Source: JAFAXD01 sp963816775
Lineage (GTDB): Bacteria > Pseudomonadota > Alphaproteobacteria > Rhizobiales > Xanthobacteraceae
Direction of reading: 5' to 3'
DNA length: 64,000 nucleotides
Assembly: GCA_963816775.1 (NCBI GenBank)
Contig: CAWFLX010000022.1
Span: 223,779 to 287,778, forward strand
Within the stretch, counting starts at the first letter, position 1. The number at the start of each line of letters is the position of its first letter. Below, piece after piece: positions 8,131 through 17,800 of the stretch. Below the pieces are notes generated by a model, which was not told where the DNA came from, ran no database searches, and saw nothing but the letters and a program-made list of their open reading frames with translations. The position numbers and the translations under genes are program-made.

Positions 8131-9750
8131 TCAAAATATGTTGACGAACAGCACATAAAGGGTGGCAGACAGCATGATCGCGGCGGGCAGCGTCAGCACC
8201 CAGGCCGTCAGTAGGTTGCGCACCGTCGACCATTGTAATCCCGAGCCGTTGGCCGCCATCGTCCCGGCGACGCCGGACGACAACACATGGGTGGTGGACA
8301 CCGGCAGGCCGTACATGTCGGCGAGCCCGATGGTCCCCATGGCCACGAGTTCGGCTGACGCGCCCTGGGCGTACGTGAGGTGCGCCTTGCCGATCTTCTC
8401 GCCGACCGTAATGACGATGCGTTTCCAGCCGACCATGGTGCCGAGCCCGAGCGCGATCGCGACCGCGACCTTGACCCAGAGCGGAATGAACTTGGTCGCC
8501 TCGTCGAGCGATCGCTTGTACGCGGTGAGGGTGGCAACTTCGTCCTTGGTGAGTTCGTTTTCCTTATCCTTCATGAGAAAACGCAACGCCTCCGAGGCGA
8601 GGTAGATGTCGTTGCGGGTGTTGCCGACGGCGGCGGCGGGAACCTTGGCGAGTGAACCGTACTCATTGACTTGCTTGGAAATGTCCTCGATCAGCACCGC
8701 AAGCGACGGAAAGGTCCCTTCGTTGAGCTTGTGACGCGACACGAACTGCGTGACCGCCGGACGCGGATCACCCAGCACGTTGTAGCCTTCCGCCTTCCGC
8801 TTGACGATCGCCGAGGCGGCGGCCGAGGTGGTCCGGAACATTTCCATCTGGGAGGCCGGCATGGCGCGGTTGAGCGCATAGGCGGTGGGTACCGTGCCGA
8901 TCAGGATCAGCATGATCAGCCCCATGCCTTTCTGTCCGTCGTTCGAGCCATGGGCGAACGAGACACCGGTGCAGGTGAGGACCAGGACTCCGCGGATCCA
9001 CCAGGGCGGCGGCTGATCGCCCTTGGGAGCCTGATAGAGGGCCGGATTGTGGACGACGAACTTCAAAGCGAGGAATAGAATGGCGGCCGCGGCAAAGCCG
9101 ATGATCGGCGACAGCAACAGCGCGTAGCCGATCTCGGTGGCCTTGCTCCAATCCACTCCGGACGTGCCGTCCTGACCGTGCATCATCGCGTTGGCGATGC
9201 CGACACCGATGATCGATCCGATCAATGTATGCGAACTCGAGGCTGGCAAGCCCAGGTACCAGGTCCCGAGATTCCAGATGATCGCCGCGATCAGCAATGC
9301 GAACACCATGGCGAAGCCGGCGGCACTACCGACCTGGAGAATAAGCTCGACCGGGAGCAGCGACACGATGCTGAAGGCGACCGCGCCCGACGACAGCACC
9401 ACACCCAGGAAATTGAAACAGCCCGACCAGACCACCGCGAAATGCGCCGGCATCGTGTGCGTGTAGATCACGGTCGCAACTGCGTTCGCCGTGTCGTGAA
9501 AGCCGTTGACGAACTCGAAACCGAGCGCGATCAGCAGCGCAATAAACAACAGCAAGTAAGGCAGGAACGTCGTGGTCTTGGTGCCGCTGTCGTCGACGTC
9601 GGCGTAAAGGCTGTAGGCAATGAACAGGAGCGCGGCCCCGACGATTCCGAAGAATGCGATGATGCTGACAATATTGTTGGGCCCATCCAATTTGGGTCGG
9701 CTGGCGGCGGCGGGGGTGCCAACCGGCATGTGCGCGGCAAGATCGGTCAT
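8131..9750 (-). CDS. PiT family inorganic phosphate (or sulfate) transporter
   Basis: 539-residue multi-pass permease of the inorganic phosphate transporter family. The two signature repeats are visible as GFHDTANAVATVIYT in the N-terminal half and GSNDGQKGMGL in the centre, with the C-terminal repeat GLPVSTTHVLSSG. A hydrophilic cytoplasmic loop of roughly 120 residues (RTTSAAASAIVKRKAEG to SLDEATKFIPL) separates the halves. ATG 9750 is preceded by GGGGAGGTAG. Symport of metal-phosphate with protons is the family function. The CBS-BON gene follows on the same strand. Confidence 0.92.
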   Translation of the reverse strand: MTDLAAHMPVGTPAAASRPKLDGPNNIVSIIAFFGIVGAALLFIAYSLYADVDDSGTKTTTFLPYLLLFIALLIALGFEFVNGFHDTANAVATVIYTHTMPAHFAVVWSGCFNFLGVVLSSGAVAFSIVSLLPVELILQVGSAAGFAMVFALLIAAIIWNLGTWYLGLPASSSHTLIGSIIGVGIANAMMHGQDGTSGVDWSKATEIGYALLLSPIIGFAAAAILFLALKFVVHNPALYQAPKGDQPPPWWIRGVLVLTCTGVSFAHGSNDGQKGMGLIMLILIGTVPTAYALNRAMPASQMEMFRTTSAAASAIVKRKAEGYNVLGDPRPAVTQFVSRHKLNEGTFPSLAVLIEDISKQVNEYGSLAKVPAAAVGNTRNDIYLASEALRFLMKDKENELTKDEVATLTAYKRSLDEATKFIPLWVKVAVAIALGLGTMVGWKRIVITVGEKIGKAHLTYAQGASAELVAMGTIGLADMYGLPVSTTHVLSSGVAGTMAANGSGLQWSTVRNLLTAWVLTLPAAIMLSATLYVLFVNIF

Positions 9751-9935
9751 AACTACCTCCCCAACATCGACAATCGCTCCCTCTGCAAAGAACCCCGTTA
9801 TGTTGCAGGCGTGTGACCGTCGGGGGCTTAATCGCTGGCGGCGGTGCCGAAGGCGTGGGCGCAAGATTGGCCGCGTCGAAAGCAGCGGGCCCATGCCGGT
9901 GTCGCCCTAGCCGCCAAACTTGCTATCTTGCGGCC
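9751..9935. other. 185-bp divergent intergenic region
   Basis: This gap separates the phosphate transporter (leftward) from the amidase (rightward) and must contain both promoters. I see the transporter ribosome-binding site at its left end, but no clear pho box, operator palindrome or repeat. Confidence 0.5.
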
Positions 9936-10694
9936 ATGCCGAGTTTTCAGCCCGACTCCGCCCTCGTCGATCGCGTGCTCGTGTCCCCCAACCACGACAC
10001 GCGCGGACGCAGCATCGATATGATCGTGCTGCACTACACCGGCATGCGGTCCACGGACGCGGCGCTCCAACGGCTGTGTGATCCGGCCGCGCGGGTTTCA
10101 TCCCACTACGTGGTGCTCGAAGACGGCGAGATCTGCCAGCTGGTCCCGGAAGCCGAACGCGCCTGGCACGCGGGTGTTTCATCTTGGGAGGGCGAGACCG
10201 ACATCAACGCGCGATCGATCGGCATCGAAATCGCGAACCCCGGCCACGACCTCGGCTACCCTGACTTTCCGGACGCGCAGATCGCCGCGGTCATCGCGCT
10301 CTGCCGCGACCTGATGCTGCGCCGGGGCATCGCCGCGGCGCGGGTTCTGGCGCATTCCGACGTGGCGCCCGCACGCAAGCCCGACCCGGGTGAAAAATTT
10401 CCATGGCGGCGGCTCGCCGATGCCGGCATCGGCATCTGGGTCGAGCCGACCGACATCATGCCAGGCCCGGAGCTCGACCCCGGCGACCACAGTGAGATCG
10501 TCAGCCGGCTGCAAAGCGAGTTCCGCGAGTTCGGCTATGATCTCGCCGCGACCGGAACCTATGACCAAGCCACCAAGGAGGTCGTGATCGCGTTCCAGCG
10601 CCACTTCCGGCCCGCGCGGGTCGACGGCATCGTGGACTATTCGACGTACGAAACCCTCAAGCGGCTGCTGTCGGCGCGCGCGCTCGTCGCGTGA
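9936..10694 (+). CDS. N-acetylmuramoyl-L-alanine amidase (AmiD/AmpD-like) with peptidoglycan-binding domain
   Basis: 252 residues. The amidase-2 domain (about 25-160) has zinc ligands H33 in VLHYTG, H140 in LAHSD and D150 in KPDPG, plus the GIEIANPGH strand. A peptidoglycan_binding_1 domain follows (about 175-245, EIVSRLQSEFREFGYDL and AFQRHFRP). No clear signal peptide is present, so it may be a cytoplasmic muropeptide-recycling amidase or be exported by another route. ATG 9936 starts the conserved domain; the frame upstream is not conserved. The RNase P RNA gene lies about 50 bp downstream. Confidence 0.9.
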   Translation: MPSFQPDSALVDRVLVSPNHDTRGRSIDMIVLHYTGMRSTDAALQRLCDPAARVSSHYVVLEDGEICQLVPEAERAWHAGVSSWEGETDINARSIGIEIANPGHDLGYPDFPDAQIAAVIALCRDLMLRRGIAAARVLAHSDVAPARKPDPGEKFPWRRLADAGIGIWVEPTDIMPGPELDPGDHSEIVSRLQSEFREFGYDLAATGTYDQATKEVVIAFQRHFRPARVDGIVDYSTYETLKRLLSARALVA

Positions 10695-10744
10695 CGCCTG
10701 CCGAGGCTTGACCGGGCCTATCCCGAAGGCCATGTCTTAAGTGT

Positions 10745-11155
10745 CAGTCGGCCGGACGGCCGCCCGCATCAATGCCGAAAGGCGGTGTGGGAGGAAAGTC
10801 CGGGCTCCATGGACATACGGTGCCGGATAACGTCCGGCGGGTGCAAGCCTAGGGACAGTGCCACAGAGAATGAGACCGCCGCGGTGCGTTGCGTTTGGCC
10901 GCGGCAAGGGTGAAAAGGTGCGGTAAGAGCGCACCGCGTCGCCGGCAACGGCGGCGGCACGGTAAACCCCACCGGGAGCAAGACCGAATAGGGGCGGCGC
11001 GGGGTCTGCGCGCAAGCGTAGGAACCGGGATCGATGTCCTGATCCGGCCGTCCGGGTAGGTTGCTGGAGGCGACGGGCAACCGGCGTCCCAGAGGAATGG
11101 TCGTCACGCGCGGGCAACCGCGCCCTACAGAACCCGGCTTACAGGCCGGCTGATG
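10745..11155 (+). ncRNA. rnpB: RNase P RNA (bacterial class A)
   Basis: About 410 nt with the universal conserved cores in order: GAGGAAAGTCCGGGCTCC near 10790, ACAGAGAATGAGACCG near 10864, GGTAAACCCCACCGGGAGCA near 10960, and AGAGGAATGGTCGTCAC followed by ACAGAACCCGGCTTACAG at the 3' end. The ends CAGTCGGCC and GGCCGGCTG pair as helix P1. It is the catalytic RNA that trims tRNA 5' leaders. Protein frames predicted through this stretch are spurious. A strong terminator hairpin follows immediately. Confidence 0.97.
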
Positions 11156-11160
11156 CCTAA

Positions 11161-11203
11161 GGGGGCTCGGCGGAGAACTCCGCCGGGCCCCCGCCAATTT
11201 TTT
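11161..11203 (+). terminator. Rho-independent terminator of rnpB
   Basis: A 15-bp GC-rich stem (11161-11175 with 11178-11192, one G-T wobble at 11167/11186) with a very short loop is followed within a few bases by a run of six T at 11198-11203. It directly follows the 3' end of the RNase P RNA. Confidence 0.85.
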
Positions 11204-11229
11204 GTGTTTGTCGCCCGGGTGCTGGGAGC

Positions 11230-11374
11230 GTGTGGCCATCCTTCGAGACGCCCGAGCTGCGCGCGGGCTCCTCAGGATGAGGACGAAGTGTGTTGCACGG
11301 GCGGCGGGCCACAAACACAGACCTCATCCTGAGGAGCGAGGCCGAAGGCCGAGCGTCTCGAAGGATGGCCACAC
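11230..11374. repeat. 145-bp palindromic intergenic repeat element
   Basis: Outer arms GTGTGGCCATCCTTCGAGAC and its complement at 11354-11374 bound a composite palindrome. Inner arms are CTCCTCAGGATGAGG and CCTCATCCTGAGGAG. No coding capacity is evident. Such short palindromic elements are common in Bradyrhizobium-type genomes; here it fills the space between the rnpB terminator and the end of the TRAP operon. Confidence 0.75.
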
Positions 11375-11381
11375 AGTTGGA

Positions 11382-12356
11382 TCACATCTTCTTATACGCG
11401 TCGATCACCGCCTGCCCGTCTGGACCGGCGCGCTTGAGCCAGTCGGCCGTAAGCTGATCGCCAATGGTCGCGAGCCCGGCCTTAAGCGCGTCGCCGGGCG
11501 GCGCGACTTTCATGCCGTGCGATTTGAGTTGGTCGACGTACCAGGCGTTCTTGTCTTGCGACATCTTCCAGCCGCGCTCCTCGGCCTGCGCGGCGGCTTT
11601 GAGCACCGCGTCCTGGGTCGCCTTGTCGAGCTTGTCGAACGCCGCCTTGTTGGCAATGACGACGTTTTTGGGGAGCCAGGCCTGCGTGTCGTAGTAGTGC
11701 GACATGCTCTCCCACGCCTTGCTGTCGTAACCGGTCGCTGACGATGTCATGAAGGCGTTGACCACGCCGGTGGCAAGCGCCTGCGGCAGTTCCGCCGCCT
11801 GGATGGTGACCGGTTGAGCTCCGACCAGTTCGGCGATGCGAGCCGTTCCCGGGTTGTAGGCGCGCCACTTCGCGCCCTTGAGATCGTCGATCGAGTTGAG
11901 GTCCTTCTTCACGTAGATGCCCTGCGGCGGCCAGGGCACCGCGTAGAGCACGATCAAGCCCTGATCGGCGAGTTTCTTCTCGATCGCCGGCCGCGAGACT
12001 TTCCAAAGCTTGCGCGCGTCATCGAAGCTCGTCGCCAGGAACGGCACCACGTCGATGCCGAACAGCGGATCGTCGTTCTCGTGCAACGAGATCAGAATCT
12101 CGCCGGCCTGCGCCTGCCCGGTCTGCACTGCGCGCTTGATCTCCGGCGCCTTGAACAAAGAAGCGCCCGTGTACGCGGTGATCTGCAGCTTGCCGCCGGT
12201 CGCCGCCGCGACATCATTGCCGAACGCGATCAGGTTCTCGCTGTGGAAATTGTCGCTCGGATAGGCTGAGGGCAGGTTCCAGCGGGCCTGCTGAGCTTGA
12301 GCGGACCCAAAGGTAATGAGGGCCGCGGCAGCCGCCACGATGCAACGCGTGAACAT
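11382..12356 (-). CDS. dctP: TRAP transporter periplasmic solute receptor (DctP family)
   Basis: 324 residues with a Sec signal peptide (cleavage near GSAQAQQA). DctP-type features include ARWNLPSAYP at the mature start, KGAKWRAYNP with the arginine expected to bind the ligand carboxylate, and QALATGVVNAFMTS. ATG 12356 is preceded by GGAGGGG. It delivers an organic acid to the DctQM membrane complex encoded upstream. It is separated from dctM by 170 bp that hold two inverted repeats, unusual spacing for a TRAP operon. Confidence 0.92.
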   Translation of the reverse strand: MFTRCIVAAAAALITFGSAQAQQARWNLPSAYPSDNFHSENLIAFGNDVAAATGGKLQITAYTGASLFKAPEIKRAVQTGQAQAGEILISLHENDDPLFGIDVVPFLATSFDDARKLWKVSRPAIEKKLADQGLIVLYAVPWPPQGIYVKKDLNSIDDLKGAKWRAYNPGTARIAELVGAQPVTIQAAELPQALATGVVNAFMTSSATGYDSKAWESMSHYYDTQAWLPKNVVIANKAAFDKLDKATQDAVLKAAAQAEERGWKMSQDKNAWYVDQLKSHGMKVAPPGDALKAGLATIGDQLTADWLKRAGPDGQAVIDAYKKM

Positions 12357-12427
12357 GGTCCCCTCCGTATTGGTTTGCGGCAAGCTTAGAGCATTTCCAA
12401 GCGATTGAAATCCGCTTCCCGGCGCCT

Positions 12428-12474
12428 AGACCATGATCTGATCAGATTGAATGCCGATCATGGTCTGGCTTTTT
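12428..12474. repeat. Inverted repeat with T-run in the dctM-dctP gap
   Basis: Arms AGACCATGATC (12428-12438) and GATCATGGTCT (12456-12466) form a perfect 11-bp stem with a 17-nt loop. Five T follow on the plus strand, opposite to the direction of TRAP transcription. It may modulate readthrough or mRNA decay between dctM and dctP; no function is shown. Confidence 0.6.
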
Positions 12475-12478
12475 GTTT

Positions 12479-12527
12479 GAGCATGATCTTTTCCAAAAAC
12501 CGGTGGCCACTTTTCGGGATCATGCTC
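12479..12527. repeat. 49-bp GAGCATGATC palindromic repeat, copy 1
   Basis: Outer arms GAGCATGATC and GATCATGCTC enclose a TTTTCC...CTTTTCGG core. A second copy of identical length lies at 23326-23374. The left-reading edge overlaps the TAG stop of dctM (12527-12529). It is non-coding, and its position inside the TRAP operon could give an mRNA hairpin. Confidence 0.85.
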
Positions 12528-13837
12528 TATCCGGGAAACACCATGCGGGGCAGCACCATCACGATGTCCGGGAACACCGTGATGATCGCTACGGCCAGCA
12601 CCAGCAAAAAGAAGAACGGCAGCGACGCGCGCGCGACCGTGTTTGAATCCTTGCCGCTCATCGTCTGCAGCACGAACAGGTTGAAGCCGACCGGCGGCGA
12701 GACCTCGGCCATCTCGACCACCAGCACGACGAAAATGCCGAACCAGACGAGATCGAAGCCCGCCGCCTTGATCATCGGGATCACCACGGCGGTCGTCAGC
12801 ACGATCATGGAGATCCCGTCGAGCGCAGTGCCGAGCACGATGTACATGACGGTGAGGGCCGCGATCAGCGCGTACGGGCTGAGGTTGAAGCTGCCGACCC
12901 AGGCGGCCAGCGCCTGCGGAATGCCCGTATAGGCCATCGAGGTCGACATGTAGGATGCACCGGCGAGGATCAGCATGATCATGCAGGTGACCCGGGTCGC
13001 GCCCATGACGCTCTGCCAGAACAACTCCCAGCTCAGCATGCGGTGCCACCAGGCGATCGCAAGCGACCCGAGCACCCCCCAGGCGGCGCACTCGGTTGCG
13101 GTCGCCCATCCGACCAGCAGTGACACGAATACGAGCGTGATCAGCAAAAACGTCGGAATCAGCTTCGCCGATTCGGCGAGCTTCTGGCGCAACGACATCG
13201 GCGGGTCCGGTGGCGGCGTCCTGTCCGGATGAGCGAGCGACCACAGCGCGATGTAGCCGGAGTAAAGCACCATCACCAAGGCCCCGGGCAGGAACCCGGC
13301 CAAGAACACCTGGATGATCGAGACGTTTGCTGCCACCGCGTAGATCACCATCATGATCGACGGCGGAATCAAAATCCCAAGGGTGCCGGCGCCGGCGAGC
13401 GAGCCGAGCGACACCATCTCGTCATAGCCGCGCTTCTTGAGCTCCGGCAGGGCGATCTTGGCGACGGTTGCGCAGGTCGCGGCCGAGGAGCCCGACACCG
13501 AGCCGAAGATCCCGCACGCAAGCACGTTGACGTGCATGAGCCGGCCTGGAATGCGATTGAGCCAGGGTGCGAGCCCGCGGAACATCTCATCCGACAGCTT
13601 CGTGCGAAACAAAATCTCGCCCATCCAGACGAACAGCGGCAGCGCCGCCAATGTCCAGGACGCGCTGTTGCCCCAGATCGTGGTTGCGAGCACCGGGCCG
13701 GCCGGAATGTTGCCGCCGACAAATTGCATGCCGACATAGCCGCAGGCCATCAGCGCAATGGCGATCCACACGCCGCCGGCAAGCAGCACGGTGAGCAGCG
13801 CGAGCAGGACGAGCGAGATCTGCACCAGCTCGATCAT
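12527..13837 (-). CDS. dctM: TRAP transporter large permease subunit (DctM)
   Basis: 436 residues with about 12 hydrophobic segments. Family blocks are IPLFVWMGEILF-like (LPLFVWMGEILF), GSVSGSSAATCATVAKIALPE, LGILIPPSIMMVIYA and the C-terminal EVSPPVGFNLFVLQ. It is the ion-coupled translocating subunit. ATG 13837 (MIELVQISLVLL) was chosen because the frame further upstream is not conserved. The stop codon coincides with the edge of a palindromic repeat. dctQ ends 23 bp upstream. Confidence 0.93.
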   Translation of the reverse strand: MIELVQISLVLLALLTVLLAGGVWIAIALMACGYVGMQFVGGNIPAGPVLATTIWGNSASWTLAALPLFVWMGEILFRTKLSDEMFRGLAPWLNRIPGRLMHVNVLACGIFGSVSGSSAATCATVAKIALPELKKRGYDEMVSLGSLAGAGTLGILIPPSIMMVIYAVAANVSIIQVFLAGFLPGALVMVLYSGYIALWSLAHPDRTPPPDPPMSLRQKLAESAKLIPTFLLITLVFVSLLVGWATATECAAWGVLGSLAIAWWHRMLSWELFWQSVMGATRVTCMIMLILAGASYMSTSMAYTGIPQALAAWVGSFNLSPYALIAALTVMYIVLGTALDGISMIVLTTAVVIPMIKAAGFDLVWFGIFVVLVVEMAEVSPPVGFNLFVLQTMSGKDSNTVARASLPFFFLLVLAVAIITVFPDIVMVLPRMVFPG

Positions 13838-13860
13838 GCGGCGATGCTCGTGGTGCGCAA

Positions 13861-14406
13861 TTACACACCGCTCTGAATGGCTTGCTCGATAACCTCCTCG
13901 GCGGTCCGCGGTTTCGGCTTCTCGTAACGCGGCTCGCCGCCGCCGAGCACATGGAAGAATTCGTCCACGAACGCGATTGCGAGGATCACGAGACCCCCGG
14001 CGTAACCAAGCTGAGGAATCCACAACGGGACCGGCAGTACGCCTTGCGCCCGATCGTGGAACTGCCAGCTGTCGTACGTCATCAGCACCGCGTACCAGGC
14101 AAAGAACGCGATGAAGCCGCATCCGATCAACAACGCGCCGATTTCGAATATGCGGCGCGTGCGCGCGTTCAGAAGATCGATCAGCAATCCCACCCGGATC
14201 ATCTCGCCGGATCGAAATGTGTGGGCGAGGCCGAGAAACGACATCGCCACCATCGACCAGGCCACCAGATCATCACCGGCCGGAACGTTGACGCCGAGCG
14301 GGCGCCCGGCCGAGAGCACCATCATCAGGACAAAGATGAGAATCATGAATCCGCCGGCAGCAAAGCCGGCGAACAAGTAGAGACGGTCGAGCACCCCGCG
14401 GATCAT
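13861..14406 (-). CDS. dctQ: TRAP transporter small permease subunit (DctQ)
   Basis: 181 residues with four hydrophobic helices (near residues 10-33, 47-62, 88-110 and 132-150) and the DctQ core SGEMIRVGLLIDLL between helices two and three, equivalent to the family's eMIrV motif. It bridges DctM and the receptor. The last 25 residues are hydrophilic (GEPRYEKPKPRTAEEV), longer than in many DctQ proteins. It begins 4 bp after the secreted protein gene on the same strand. Confidence 0.88.
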   Translation of the reverse strand: MIRGVLDRLYLFAGFAAGGFMILIFVLMMVLSAGRPLGVNVPAGDDLVAWSMVAMSFLGLAHTFRSGEMIRVGLLIDLLNARTRRIFEIGALLIGCGFIAFFAWYAVLMTYDSWQFHDRAQGVLPVPLWIPQLGYAGGLVILAIAFVDEFFHVLGGGEPRYEKPKPRTAEEVIEQAIQSGV

Positions 14407-14410
14407 GGGT

Positions 14411-14764
14411 TCAGCGCCGTGTCCATTTTTCCTTGCCCAATTCCGTGCCGCCCGCGTAGGTCCACACGCCCACCCAATCATCGCCCTCGGGGGAGTAAAG
14501 GGCGAGGCCGGTGTTGCCGCCGGTCCGGTAGCTCACACCGAGAAACCGCGAATCGCCGAGGGCGGTGCCCTCGAAGTGCGTACCCGCCACGTCCCAGGTC
14601 ACTTTGTAGGTGGCGCCGGTTTTCTCGACCGTAGCGGTTCCGCTATAGGCCCCGCCACCGCCGGGATTGCTGCCGCTGACCGAATAGGTTCCAACCGGGT
14701 CGCCGGCCCAGGCCGCACTACCCAACAGAGTGATGGCCAGGACTGTGATCAGAACGATGCGCAT
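14411..14764 (-). CDS. Small secreted beta-rich protein, first gene of the TRAP operon
   Basis: 117 residues with a clear signal peptide (MRIVLITVLAITLLGSAAWA, cleavage about residue 20). The mature part is rich in glycine and aromatic residues with alternating strands (GTYSVSG, YSGTATVEK, YKVTWDVAG, FLGVSYRTGG). ATG 14764 has GGAGGG upstream. The family is not recognised with confidence; the fold looks like a small periplasmic beta-barrel. Ending 4 bp before dctQ, it is very probably translated from the same mRNA, which suggests an accessory role in transport. Confidence 0.75.
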   Translation of the reverse strand: MRIVLITVLAITLLGSAAWAGDPVGTYSVSGSNPGGGGAYSGTATVEKTGATYKVTWDVAGTHFEGTALGDSRFLGVSYRTGGNTGLALYSPEGDDWVGVWTYAGGTELGKEKWTRR

Positions 14765-14866
14765 AAGGTCCCTCCGTGTTCCCGCCGGTGCATTGTCGCT
14801 GACCGAGCCTTGCATGCAATAGGCGGGCCGCGCGACATGCTTTAAACGTGGCGTCGAGGAGAACGC

Positions 14867-17800
14867 ATGGCCGCTGGCACCTGGGACTTCTGGATCGATC
14901 GCGGCGGCACGTTCACCGACGTGATTGGCCGGGCGCCCGACGGCTCTCTGGTCGCGCACAAGCTCCTGTCGGAATTCCCGGAAGCCTACAGCGACGCCGC
15001 GGTGCAGGGGATCCGCAACCTGCTCGGGCTCGCACCCGGCGCCGCGATCCCGCGCGAGCGCATCGGGTCGATCAAGATGGGCACCACGGTCGCGACCAAC
15101 GCGCTGCTCGAGCGCGCCGGCGCGCGCACGGTGCTGGTGACCACGCACGGCTTTCGCGACGCGCTCAAGATCGGTTATCAGGCGCGGCCAAAGATCTTTG
15201 CCCGGCATATCATCAAGCCGCAGGTGCTGTTCGAGCGGGTGGTGGAAGTATCCGAGCGCGTGCGCGCCGACGGCACGATCGAGCAAGCTCCCGATTTGGA
15301 CGCGATCCGGCCCGCGCTCGAACGCGCCCGCGCCGACGGTATCGAGGCGGTCGCGATCGTATTCATGCACGCCTACCGGTTCCCTGCGCATGAACAACGC
15401 GTGGCCGCGCTGGCGCGCGAGATCGGATTCGCACAGGTTTCGGTAAGCCATGAAGTCTCGCCGTTGATCAAGCTGGTCGGGCGCGGCGACACCACCGTGG
15501 TCGATGCCTATCTCTCCCCGATCCTGCGCCGCTACGTCGCGCAAGTCGCGCGGGACTTGGGCGGTTCGGCCAGACGCAAGAGCATCGTCGAACAACAACA
15601 TCCTCGCCTCATGTTCATGATGTCGTCGGGCGGACTCACGTCCGCGGGTCTGTTCCAGGGCAAGGACGCAATCCTGTCGGGGCCCGCCGGCGGCGTCGTC
15701 GGAATGGCCGAGACCGGCCGCGTCGCCGGCTTCTCACACCTGATCGGCTTCGACATGGGCGGCACCTCGACCGACGTGTCGCATTTCGACGGCGAGTACG
15801 AGCGCGCGTTCGAAACCGAGGTGGCGGGCGTGCGCATGCGCGCGCCGATGATGCTGATCCACACGGTCGCAGCCGGCGGCGGTTCGATCCTGCATTTCGA
15901 CGGCGCGCGCTTCCGGGTCGGGCCGGACAGCGCCGGCGCCAACCCGGGACCGAAATGCTATCGGCGCGGAGGGCCGCTGGCGGTGACCGACGCCAATGTC
16001 ATGGTTGGAAAATTGCTGCCGGATTTCTTTCCAAAGATTTTCGGCCCGGCGCAGAACCTGCCGATCGATGCCGACGCGGTGAAATCCGCGTTCGCGTCGC
16101 TTGCGCGCGATGTCGGCGGTGGCCGCACCCCGGAAGAGGTGGCCGACGGTTTCATCCGGATTGCGGTCGAGAACATGGCGAACGCGATCAAGAAGATCTC
16201 GGTGCAGCGCGGCTACGATGTCACCCGCTACGTGCTCAACTGCTTCGGCGGTGCCGGCGGCCAGCACGCGTGTCTCGTCGCCGATGCGCTCGGCATGACC
16301 AAAGTGCTGATGCACCCGTTCTCGTCGCTGCTTTCGGCTTATGGAATGGGGCTCGCGAATATTCGCGCGACGCGCGAGCAGGCGCTCGAGGAGGATTTCG
16401 GAGATGCCGCACTGCGGCCGCTCGAAGCGCTCGGGGGCAGGCTGGGCGAGGATGTTAAGCGTGAACTGATCCAACAGGGGGTGCCCGAGAGACAGATCAC
16501 GGTACGGCTGCGGGCGCATATCCGCTACGCCGGCACGGATACGCCGCTTGTCGTCGAGGCCGGCCCGCTCGCCGCTATGAAGGCCGCGTTCGAGGCGGCG
16601 CATCGGGCACGATTTGGTTTTATCGACGATACCAAAGCGCTGGTGATCGAGGCCGCCTCGGCAGAGGCGATCGGCGGAGGCGCAACCTTTGCGGAGCCGT
16701 CGCATGCGATGACGACGGCTCCTCTGCCTGCGCCCATACGACACACACGATTCTACTCAAGCGGCCGCTGGCACGATGCGAACGTATTTGTGCGCGATCA
16801 GGTTGCGCCCGGCCATCACATCGATGGACCCGCAATCATCATCGAGCCGCATCAGACCATCGTCGTCGAGGCCGGTTGGCGTGCCGCGATCACCAACAAG
16901 AACCATCTGCTGCTCGAACGGGTCGTACCGATCCAGCGGGCCCATGCGATCGGCACGCACGCCGATCCGGTAATGCTCGAAGTGTTCAACAACCTGTTCA
17001 TGTCGATTGCCGAGCAGATGGGAGTGTCGCTGCAAAACACCGCCTACTCGGTGAATATCAAGGAGCGGCTCGACTTCTCCTGCGCGGTGTTCGCCGCCGA
17101 CGGAACGCTGGTCGCCAACGCGCCGCATATGCCGGTGCACCTCGGCTCCATGGACCGCGCGGTCGAGACCATTATTCGTGAGAACGCCGGCGCGATCGCA
17201 CCGGGAGATGTCTACGCGATCAACGCGCCCTATAACGGCGGAACACATTTGCCGGATATCACGGTGTGTACGCCGGTGTTCGACGACGGCGGGCGCGAGA
17301 TCCTGTTCTGGGTTGCAAGCCGTGGACACCACGCCGACGTCGGCGGTATTTCACCCGGCTCGATGTCGCCGAACGCGACGACGATCGCGGAGGAAGGCGT
17401 CTACATCGACAATTTCAAGCTGGTCGACGGCGGTCGCTTTTGCGAGCAGGAGCTGCATGATCTGCTCACCGGCGTCAAATATCCGGCACGCAACCCGGTT
17501 CAGAATATCAACGACCTGAAAGCGCAGATCGCCGCCAACGAGAAGGGCGTGCGGGAGCTGCGCAAGATGGTGACGCAATTCACGCTACCGGTGGTGCGGG
17601 CCTACATGGCGCACGTGCAGGACAACGCGGCCGAAAGCGTGCGCCGCGTGATCGACGCGTTGCGCGACTTTGAATTTTCCTACGAGATGGACCAGGGCAC
17701 CGTGATCAAGGTGAAGATCACGGTTGACCGGGATAAGCGCGAAGCCACCGTCGACTTCACCGGCACGTCGCCGCAGCAGCCGACCAATTTCAACGCACCG

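Noticed and set aside
10737..11314. Protein frames across the RNase P RNA region
   Set aside because: The conserved RNase P RNA cores and P1 pairing explain the sequence. The predicted proteins are known spurious translations of rnpB.
15734..16744. 336-codon open frame opposite the hydantoinase gene
   Set aside because: Antisense shadow inside a well-supported 1216-residue enzyme; no motif and no start signal.
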